Shown here: positions 1 through 4,346 of the stretch, piece by piece
Layout of the letters: each line of letters opens with the position of its first letter
Position numbering within the stretch: position 1 is the first letter of the stretch
NCBI GenBank assembly: GCA_002429965.1
Contig: DJBG01000011.1
Span: forward strand, 25,224-30,260
Source: Hungatella sp. UBA5982
Lineage (GTDB): Bacteria; Bacillota; Clostridia; Lachnospirales; Lachnospiraceae
Length of the DNA: 5,037 nucleotides
Direction: 5' to 3'
Position numbers and translations under genes: made by a program
The notes under the pieces: model-generated
Seen by the model: the letters and a program-made list of their open reading frames with translations, nothing else
What the model was told of the DNA's origin: nothing
The model's database searches: none

Positions 1-25
1 CGCACTGCTCATTGCTTTCGTGTAC

Positions 26-34
26 ATTATACCA
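26..34 (-). promoter_or_regulatory. Possible extended -10 promoter downstream of mtlA
   Basis: Read on the minus strand, a perfect TATAAT is preceded by TGG, giving the extended -10 form TGnTATAAT. There is no convincing -35 hexamer at 16-18 bases upstream, which is tolerable for extended -10 promoters. It lies about 45 bases past the mtlA stop, so it could start the next gene to the left, such as a mannitol regulator or EIIA. That gene is outside the window, so this rests on the motif alone. Confidence 0.3.
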
Positions 35-74
35 TGATTCACAATCGGATACCAGGAAGGCTGTTTATTTCATC

Positions 75-1469
75 TTATAAATCTATTTGTTTATTTTTTA
101 ACGTTTCCACCAGTTCATCATATTCCGGTGCCGCCATAAAATTAGTGATTAAGATCAGTTCTGCCTCAGGATTGCTGCGAGATGCGCGCTCCTTGAGTTC
201 TTTATGAGTCACCACAATCTGGGCATCCTTGGGAATGGAAGACACGGGTGAATGAACTACCTCAATATCCCCGAATCCTGCTGCCGCCAGTTTTTTCTTC
301 AATATGGTAGCGCCCATAGCGCTGGAACCCATACCTGCATCACAGGCAAACACGATTTTTTTGACGGTTCCTGCTGGTATCATTTTCTTTTCTGCGGTCT
401 GATTTCCCTTAGACTCCTGCTTCATTTGTTTTACTTTTTCCGTTGACTCTTCCAAATCCCCGCCTTTTCCTGTAAACCGCAGTAAGGGAAGGGCTACAAG
501 GAAGGAAACTACCGTCGCCACCGTAACACCTGCTAAAACTCCAAAATATCCGCCTCTTGGTGTCATTGCAAGAACAGCAAGGATACTTCCAGGAGATGCG
601 GGTGAGGTGAGTCCAACCCCAAGGAGCTGGAATACGAAGATTCCGCTGGCTCCGCCTGATACCACCGCCAGAAGTAAAAGGGGATTCATCAGTATGTATG
701 GGAAATAAATCTCATGGATTCCGCCTAAAAAGTGAATGATAATTGCGCCAGGCGCAGAGCTCCTAGCCGATCCTTTTCCAGCAAGGCAGTAAGCCAGTAA
801 AACACCAAGTCCCGGACCCGGATTCGCCTCCAGAAGAAAGAATATAGACTTCCCGATTTCCTCTACCTGCTGGATTCCCAGAGGAGAAAGGATACCATGA
901 TTGATGGCATTGTTTAAGAACAGGATCTTGGCTGGTTCAATAAAAATGCTTGCCAGAGGAAGCAGCTTACGGTCCACAAAGAATCCAACTCCTGACTCCA
1001 TCACCCGGTTCATCACCTCAACAAAAGGCACAACTCCCTTTAAAGCAATAGCCGTCAGGATGGCACCGATGATGCCGAGGGAAAAGTTATTTACTAACAT
1101 CTCAAATCCGGCGGGGATCTTGCTCTCGATCTTGCGGTCAAATTGCTTAATCACCCAGGCGCTGATTGGTCCCACGATCATCGCCCCGATAAACATGGGA
1201 ACTCCAGAACCAACAATCACGCCCATGGCTGAAATAGCGCCGATAACGCCGCCCCGCTGTCCGTAAACTACCGAACCGCCCGTATAAGCGATCAAAAGCG
1301 GCAGCAGCATGGATGCCATAGGGGAGACCAGGGCACCAATTGCTTCATTTGGATACCAGCCGGTCGGAATAAACAATGCCGTAATCAGACCCCATGCAAT
1401 AAATGCACCGATGTTCGGCATTACCATACCGCTTAAAAAGCGGCCAAATACTTGTACCTTCTCTTTCAT
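75..1469 (-). CDS. mtlA: PTS mannitol transporter subunit EIICB
   Basis: Membrane permease that takes up mannitol and phosphorylates it to mannitol-1-phosphate during transport. The protein has 464 residues. Residues 1 to about 335 are the EIIC membrane domain, starting with the MtlA-type stretch KVQVFGRFLSGMVMPNIGAF and carrying the substrate-site motif GGIHEIYFPYI at 249-259. A charged linker (about 336-366) leads to an EIIB domain with the phosphocysteine loop FACDAGMGSSAMG, Cys376. The EIIA domain fused in E. coli MtlA is absent, as is usual in Firmicutes, where MtlF supplies it. I chose the ATG at 1469, preceded by GTGAGGG at 8 bases, over an in-frame GTG at 1484 that would lie inside that ribosome binding site. 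The promoter and an operator-like palindrome lie upstream. No terminator is visible in the 74 bases after the stop, so other mtl genes may follow. Confidence 0.95.
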   Translation of the reverse strand: MKEKVQVFGRFLSGMVMPNIGAFIAWGLITALFIPTGWYPNEAIGALVSPMASMLLPLLIAYTGGSVVYGQRGGVIGAISAMGVIVGSGVPMFIGAMIVGPISAWVIKQFDRKIESKIPAGFEMLVNNFSLGIIGAILTAIALKGVVPFVEVMNRVMESGVGFFVDRKLLPLASIFIEPAKILFLNNAINHGILSPLGIQQVEEIGKSIFFLLEANPGPGLGVLLAYCLAGKGSARSSAPGAIIIHFLGGIHEIYFPYILMNPLLLLAVVSGGASGIFVFQLLGVGLTSPASPGSILAVLAMTPRGGYFGVLAGVTVATVVSFLVALPLLRFTGKGGDLEESTEKVKQMKQESKGNQTAEKKMIPAGTVKKIVFACDAGMGSSAMGATILKKKLAAAGFGDIEVVHSPVSSIPKDAQIVVTHKELKERASRSNPEAELILITNFMAAPEYDELVETLKNKQIDL

Positions 1470-1477
1470 ATTACATA

Positions 1478-1484
1478 CCCTCAC
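1478..1484 (-). promoter_or_regulatory. mtlA ribosome binding site
   Basis: GTGAGGG on the minus strand, ending 8 bases before the ATG at 1469. It fixes the mtlA start: the alternative GTG codon at 1484 is the first three bases of this site and has no good ribosome binding site of its own. Confidence 0.7.
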
Positions 1485-1523
1485 TTAATTATATAGTATT
1501 TACTGTATGATCCGTGTAAGGTA

Positions 1524-1537
1524 TGATTGGCCAATCA
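1524..1537. promoter_or_regulatory. Perfect 14-base palindrome in mtlA leader
   Basis: TGATTGGCCAATCA is its own reverse complement. It falls about 12 to 25 bases downstream of the predicted mtlA transcription start, a position where a bound repressor would block transcription. Flanking AAGG and CCTT can extend it into a longer RNA stem. It does not fit the catabolite-response (cre) consensus, because the central CG and the flanking A and T are wrong. The protein that would bind it is unknown. Confidence 0.4.
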
Positions 1538-1555
1538 ATTCCTTTCGATAGCCTT

Positions 1556-1585
1556 ATTATAATCAATGTCAACTTCAGATTACAA
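1556..1585 (-). promoter_or_regulatory. mtlA promoter (-35/-10)
   Basis: Minus-strand -10 box TATAAT at 1556-1561 (perfect) and -35 box TTGTAA at 1580-1585, with an 18-base spacer. The predicted start is near 1549, giving a leader of about 80 bases before the mtlA ATG. The imperfect -35 and long spacer fit a promoter that needs an activator, and an operator-like palindrome sits just upstream. A TTGACA at 1567-1572 is only 5 bases from the -10 and cannot be its -35. Confidence 0.6.
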
Positions 1586-1601
1586 CAGGAAGAAACAAGG
1601 A

Positions 1602-1625
1602 TTTGGCGCTAGTTTTAGTGCCAAA
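1602..1625. promoter_or_regulatory. Operator-like inverted repeat upstream of mtlA
   Basis: Two 10-base arms, TTTGGCGCTA and TAGTGCCAAA, surround a 4-base spacer GTTT; nine of ten positions pair as Watson-Crick and one is G-T. The centre lies near -64 from the predicted mtlA start, and the edge is 16 bases upstream of the -35 box. This is a typical activator position. The half-site TTGGCAC / GCGCCAA resembles the TTGnCAC...GTGnCAA operator I recall for the mannitol activator MtlR of bacilli, though the spacing here is slightly wider. Assignment to MtlR is inference. Confidence 0.5.
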
Positions 1626-1660
1626 CCCTAAAAAGACGGAATCCCCTGTCCCATTGTTTC

Positions 1661-1705
1661 CTCAGATTCCCTGCAATCAGCGGAAAGCATTGCCCTGAGA
1701 ATCAG
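1661..1705. repeat. Small hairpin and 25-base-period imperfect repeat
   Basis: On the minus strand, CTCAG and GCAAT pair with ATTGC and CTGAG around an 11-base loop, with an asymmetric interior loop. In the same stretch, CTGATTCTCAGGGCAAT recurs imperfectly as CTGATTGCAGGGAAT 25 bases later. It lies between the metK terminator and the mtlA operator, so it is probably not part of either transcript. No function can be assigned. Confidence 0.3.
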
Positions 1706-1727
1706 TCTGACTTTATGTACCAGTATA

Positions 1728-1775
1728 TAAAAAGATGCCGCTAGGCAGCTATAAACCAGCTGATTTTGCGGCATC
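1728..1775 (-). terminator. Intrinsic terminator of metK
   Basis: In the minus-strand transcript, GATGCCGC (1775 down to 1768) pairs perfectly with GCGGCATC (1741 down to 1734). An inner CAGCT/AGCTG stem sits inside the loop. A TTTTTATATA tract follows at once. It starts 17 bases after the metK stop and should separate metK from mtlA. Confidence 0.85.
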
Positions 1776-1792
1776 CTTCTTATACATGAAGA

Positions 1793-2980
1793 TTATAAAT
1801 ATTCTTTTAAGAGTGAAACCTTGTCAAGCTTCTCCCATGGCAGATCTAAATCATTTCTTCCAAAATGTCCGTAAGCCGCAGTCTGCTTGTAAATCGGACG
1901 GCGTAAATCCAGCATCTTGATGATTCCTGCAGGACGAAGGTCAAAGTTTTCCCTGATGATCTCCACAAGCTTTTCATTGCTTAATTTTCCGGTTCCAAAA
2001 GTATCCACCATAACGGAAGTGGGGTGTGCCACACCGATGGCATAGGAAAGCTGGATCTCACACTTGTCAGCGAGCCCTGCTGCTACAATGTTCTTTGCGA
2101 CATAACGTGCCGCATAAGCAGCGGAACGGTCAACCTTTGTGCAGTCCTTACCGGAGAATGCTCCGCCGCCGTGGCGTGCATAACCGCCATAGGTATCTAC
2201 GATGATCTTACGGCCGGTTAAGCCGCTGTCTCCGTGAGGTCCCCCGATTACAAAGCGTCCGGTAGGGTTAATGAAGAAATTGGTCTTCTCATCCACCAGC
2301 TCTGCAGGCAGAACTTCATCAAATACATACTTTTTAATATCCACGTGGATCTGTTCCTGGCTCACGTTTTCATCATGCTGAGTGGACAAAACCACCGCAT
2401 CTAAGCGGAGGGGCTTGCCGTTCTCATCGTATTCCACGGTTACCTGGGTCTTACCGTCGGGACGGAGATAAGTAAGGGTTCCATCCTTACGGACCTTTGT
2501 AAGCTGAAGGGCCAGCTTATGGGCAAGGGCGATGGGGTATGGCATATACTCTTCGGTCTCATTGCTGGCAAAACCAAACATCATACCCTGGTCTCCTGCT
2601 CCGATGGCGTCGATCTCTTCGTCAGACATCTTGTGTTCCTTTGCTTCCAGGGCCCGGTCAACACCTAAGGCAATGTCAGCGGACTGCTCGTCCAAAGCAA
2701 CGATCACGCCGCAGGTATCGCAGTCAAACCCGTATTTTGCACGGTCATAGCCGATTTCCCTTACGGTCTCCCGTACCACCTTCTGAATGTCTACGTAGGC
2801 ATGAGTCGTTATTTCTCCCATAACCATAACAAGACCTGTGGTACAGCAAGTTTCACAAGCCACACGGCTCATAGGATCCTGCTTTAACATCTCATCCAGA
2901 ATCGAATCAGAGATCTGGTCACACATTTTATCCGGATGTCCTTCTGTAACGGATTCTGATGTAAATAATAATTTTTCCAT
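1793..2980 (-). CDS. metK: S-adenosylmethionine synthetase (methionine adenosyltransferase)
   Basis: Cytoplasmic enzyme that makes S-adenosylmethionine from methionine and ATP, releasing phosphate and pyrophosphate. The protein has 395 residues, full length for the family. Signature elements are in order: GHPDK at 14-18 near the N-terminus (ATP and metal site), [10 protein letters not shown] at 127-136, [21 protein letters not shown] around 246-266, and the phosphate-binding GGGAFSGKD at 271-279. The start ATG at 2980 has AAGGAGG 10 bases upstream and the expected [18 protein letters not shown] opening. It is transcribed alone from its own promoter behind an S-box leader, so it is shut down when its product accumulates, and it ends at a strong intrinsic terminator. 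No truncation or odd residue was seen. Confidence 0.98.
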   Translation of the reverse strand: MEKLLFTSESVTEGHPDKMCDQISDSILDEMLKQDPMSRVACETCCTTGLVMVMGEITTHAYVDIQKVVRETVREIGYDRAKYGFDCDTCGVIVALDEQSADIALGVDRALEAKEHKMSDEEIDAIGAGDQGMMFGFASNETEEYMPYPIALAHKLALQLTKVRKDGTLTYLRPDGKTQVTVEYDENGKPLRLDAVVLSTQHDENVSQEQIHVDIKKYVFDEVLPAELVDEKTNFFINPTGRFVIGGPHGDSGLTGRKIIVDTYGGYARHGGGAFSGKDCTKVDRSAAYAARYVAKNIVAAGLADKCEIQLSYAIGVAHPTSVMVDTFGTGKLSNEKLVEIIRENFDLRPAGIIKMLDLRRPIYKQTAAYGHFGRNDLDLPWEKLDKVSLLKEYL

Positions 2981-3012
2981 GTTGTCATTTCCTCCTTGAT
3001 ATCACATGGGGG

Positions 3013-3048
3013 AATAACAAAAAGAAAAGTCCGCAGCAATGCGGACTT
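3013..3048 (-). terminator. S-box riboswitch attenuator terminator
   Basis: In the transcript, AAGTCCGCA (3048 down to 3040), loop TTGC and TGCGGACTT (3035 down to 3027) form a perfect 9-base-pair stem, followed by TTCTTTTTGTTATT. It lies between the SAM aptamer and the metK ribosome binding site, where S-box attenuators sit. With ligand bound it should stop transcription before metK, and it would also stop read-through from the EIIB gene upstream. Confidence 0.9.
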
Positions 3049-3070
3049 GATTCAACAATGTATCAAATCC
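3043..3070 (-). promoter_or_regulatory. S-box antiterminator helix
   Basis: GGATTTGAT (3070 down to 3062) can pair over nine positions, one a G-U, with ATCAAGTCC (3051 down to 3043). The first strand shares GGAT with the 3' side of aptamer helix P1; the second shares AAGTCC with the 5' arm of the terminator. P1 plus terminator and this antiterminator therefore exclude each other, which is the expected switching mechanism. Confidence 0.75.
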
Positions 3071-3200
3071 TCTTATTGCTCGATTTCTCGCTCAGGTTGG
3101 CACCTTCCAACCGCGTCTTTCTGGCTAATGCCATCATTTCCGGTAGGGGTTGCCGTGACTTCACAGATCCTTTGTATCTCCATCACTCTGAATAAGGGAT
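3067..3200 (-). promoter_or_regulatory. SAM-I (S-box) riboswitch aptamer
   Basis: Leader RNA that binds S-adenosylmethionine and controls metK. P1 is formed by ATCCCTTATT (3200 down to 3191) and AATAAGAGGAT (3077 down to 3067) with one bulged A. Inside it are a P2 with GTGA/TCAC and an AGAT/ATCT tip, the conserved GGCAACC at 3148-3154 (read on the minus strand), and a P3 capped by TGGC-ATTA-GCCA. The conserved AAGGTGCCAA core follows, then a P4 closed by a GAAA tetraloop-like segment with apparent tandem G-A pairs. Gene context (metK directly downstream, with antiterminator and terminator between) agrees. The core motifs match SAM-I by memory; no covariance search was run. Confidence 0.92.
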
Positions 3201-3252
3201 ATTACGTACTTCTCATTTGTTATTCAATTGTAAGCTGTTTTATTGCATGTAC

Positions 3253-3281
3253 ATTTTAACGTATTTAAAAACGGCTGTCAA
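3253..3281 (-). promoter_or_regulatory. metK promoter
   Basis: Minus-strand -35 box TTGACA (3276-3281, perfect) and -10 box TAAAAT (3253-3258) with an ideal 17-base spacer. The start is predicted near 3246, giving a leader of about 266 bases that contains the whole S-box switch. The -35 box begins only about 30 bases after the stop codon of the EIIB gene. Confidence 0.85.
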
Positions 3282-3310
3282 GGGAATTCTATCAGGACAC
3301 ACCCCACCAC

Positions 3311-3613
3311 TTAATCCTCCAGGCTCCGTCTGGCCTGTGCCAATGCACCTTTGCCGTCAACTATTCCATAAACCTGCATGTCTATTGCTTCAATTATTTT
3401 TTCAGGATATTCCTTTTTCAGCTTATTGGACATATATCTGACCTGCGGCCCTAATAAAACAATATCGGCTTCAGGAATCACCTCTGGTGCATCTGCTATG
3501 GGATATGCATTTATTTCACACTCATAGTTATCTGTTTTTGCAGCATCCCTCATATGTAATACCAGCAAGCTCGTTGACATTCCTGCCGAACATATTAAAA
3601 CGATCTTTTTCAT
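3311..3613 (-). CDS. PTS EIIB component, lactose/cellobiose/chitobiose type
   Basis: Soluble cytoplasmic phosphocarrier that receives phosphate from an EIIA and passes it to a sugar bound by an EIIC permease. The protein is 100 residues, close to the usual length of CelA/ChbB-type EIIB. It opens MKKIVLICSAGMSTSLLV with the phosphocysteine at Cys8 and the CSAGMSTSLL P-loop of this family. DIVLLGPQVRYM at 50-61 matches the conserved second half. I chose the ATG at 3613, which has AGGCAGG 7 bases upstream and the canonical N-terminus; a GTG at 3646 would add 11 residues that are unusual for the family. It lies 42 bases after the PIG-L gene with no promoter between. No EIIA or EIIC follows: the metK promoter begins 30 bases after the stop. 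The sugar cannot be assigned. Confidence 0.9.
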   Translation of the reverse strand: MKKIVLICSAGMSTSLLVLHMRDAAKTDNYECEINAYPIADAPEVIPEADIVLLGPQVRYMSNKLKKEYPEKIIEAIDMQVYGIVDGKGALAQARRSLED

Positions 3614-3655
3614 ATTCCTACCTGCCTCTCTTTTATCTCTCTGCACTATATTTCT

Positions 3656-4330
3656 TTACTCATTATCAATTAACGCACCATGCATGTATGCTTTTACAAA
3701 TCCATGGCTTCCTGCTTCAATTGCCCTTATGGTTCCCATCGAATGATAATAATCATAATATGGAACATCATTGATCTTACCTCTAAAGATTTTATAGTTC
3801 TGTAATCCTTCAAACCAGGTTTTCATCTCTTGTTCACTCATGCTTACATATACAGTGGGGGTAAATCCAATCAGATCTTCACAATTCTCTCCATAGTAAA
3901 TCTGTATGGGATTTCCCTCATTATGAAGGATTCTTACCGCCTGTGTTACTGCCTCATATGTATAATAATGTCTGGGGTGCAATGTTCCACGTGCATGAGT
4001 TATAACACAGTCAGCTTTTTCCCTTCTCAGATATTCCAGGATTACATTGGTAAACACTTCTACATCCGGCAATTCCGCTGAAATATAATTCATGCTAAAG
4101 CTGTTGCACCCCATGGTTGCAGCCGCATGTTCGATCTCATCGTTTAAAGCAGTCTCATATGCCTGTTTCTCTTCCTCAGTTGCTGTTAAATCTGTAAGAC
4201 GTCCTTTGGTCACATGGACGAATGTACCGTCAGCTCCCTGTTCCGCATATTTTATCAGCATCGGTCCACCCATAAGTTCTGCATCCAATGGGTGAGCGCC
4301 AATGGATACGATTCTATTATATTTAGCCAT
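3656..4330 (-). CDS. PIG-L/LmbE-family protein with altered catalytic motif
   Basis: Member of the PIG-L/LmbE fold, zinc-dependent enzymes that remove acetyl groups from N-acetylglucosamine-type sugars (MshB, BshB, diacetylchitobiose deacetylase). The protein has 224 residues. The first motif, normally AHPDDxE, reads AHPLDAE at 12-18: His13 and Asp16, the likely metal ligands, are kept, but the first Asp, the general base in characterised members, is Leu15 (codon TTG). The second motif, normally HPDH, reads HPRH at 118-121, keeping both histidines. A helix NDEIEHAAATMG (63-74) matches the family. It may therefore be a weak or altered deacetylase, or a non-catalytic binding protein. The ATG at 4330 follows AGGAGG by 9 bases. 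It sits between a tandem GNAT and an EIIB gene, suggesting work on an acylated or amino sugar; the substrate is unknown. Confidence 0.85.
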   Translation of the reverse strand: MAKYNRIVSIGAHPLDAELMGGPMLIKYAEQGADGTFVHVTKGRLTDLTATEEEKQAYETALNDEIEHAAATMGCNSFSMNYISAELPDVEVFTNVILEYLRREKADCVITHARGTLHPRHYYTYEAVTQAVRILHNEGNPIQIYYGENCEDLIGFTPTVYVSMSEQEMKTWFEGLQNYKIFRGKINDVPYYDYYHSMGTIRAIEAGSHGFVKAYMHGALIDNE

Positions 4331-4339
4331 TTCAATCTT

Positions 4340-4346
4340 CCTCCTA
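4340..4346 (-). promoter_or_regulatory. PIG-L gene ribosome binding site overlapping GNAT stop
   Basis: TAGGAGG on the minus strand: the TAG is the stop codon of the GNAT gene and AGGAGG is a perfect Shine-Dalgarno 9 bases before the PIG-L ATG. This fixes the PIG-L start at 4330 rather than an upstream GTG at 4384, and it indicates one transcript with probable translational coupling. Confidence 0.8.

Noticed and set aside
1..22. Possible start of a next minus-strand gene (ATG at 24 or 12)
   Set aside because: No ribosome binding site at the right distance and fewer than nine codons visible; cannot be supported.
1470..1484. GTG start at 1484 for mtlA, adding 5 residues
   Set aside because: The GTG is part of the GTGAGGG ribosome binding site for the ATG at 1469, and the MKEKVQVFGRF opening matches MtlA proteins.
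1485..1496. TATAAT-like bases in ACTATATAATTAAG just before the mtlA ribosome site
   Set aside because: No -35 partner, and the start would fall within the ribosome binding site.
1524..1537. TGATTGGCCAATCA as a CcpA cre site
   Set aside because: Length and TG...CA ends fit, but the central CG and several fixed A/T positions of the cre consensus do not.
1567..1572. Perfect TTGACA close to the mtlA -10 box
   Set aside because: Only 5 bases separate it from TATAAT; at 16-17 bases downstream there is only a poor -10 (TATCGA).
1630..1650. Mini-hairpin GACaGG/CCGTC followed by TTTTT on the minus strand, upstream of mtlA
   Set aside because: Five pairs with a bulge make a weak stem, and it overlaps no gene end; metK already has a strong terminator at 1728-1775.
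1793..2980. Long open frames on the plus strand inside metK and mtlA
   Set aside because: They are antisense to well-conserved proteins, have no family-like sequence, and reflect codon bias of the true genes.
3614..3646. GTG start at 3646 for the EIIB gene, adding 11 residues
   Set aside because: The ATG at 3613 gives the canonical MKKIVLICSAGMS N-terminus and has its own ribosome binding site; the extension is polar and not family-like.
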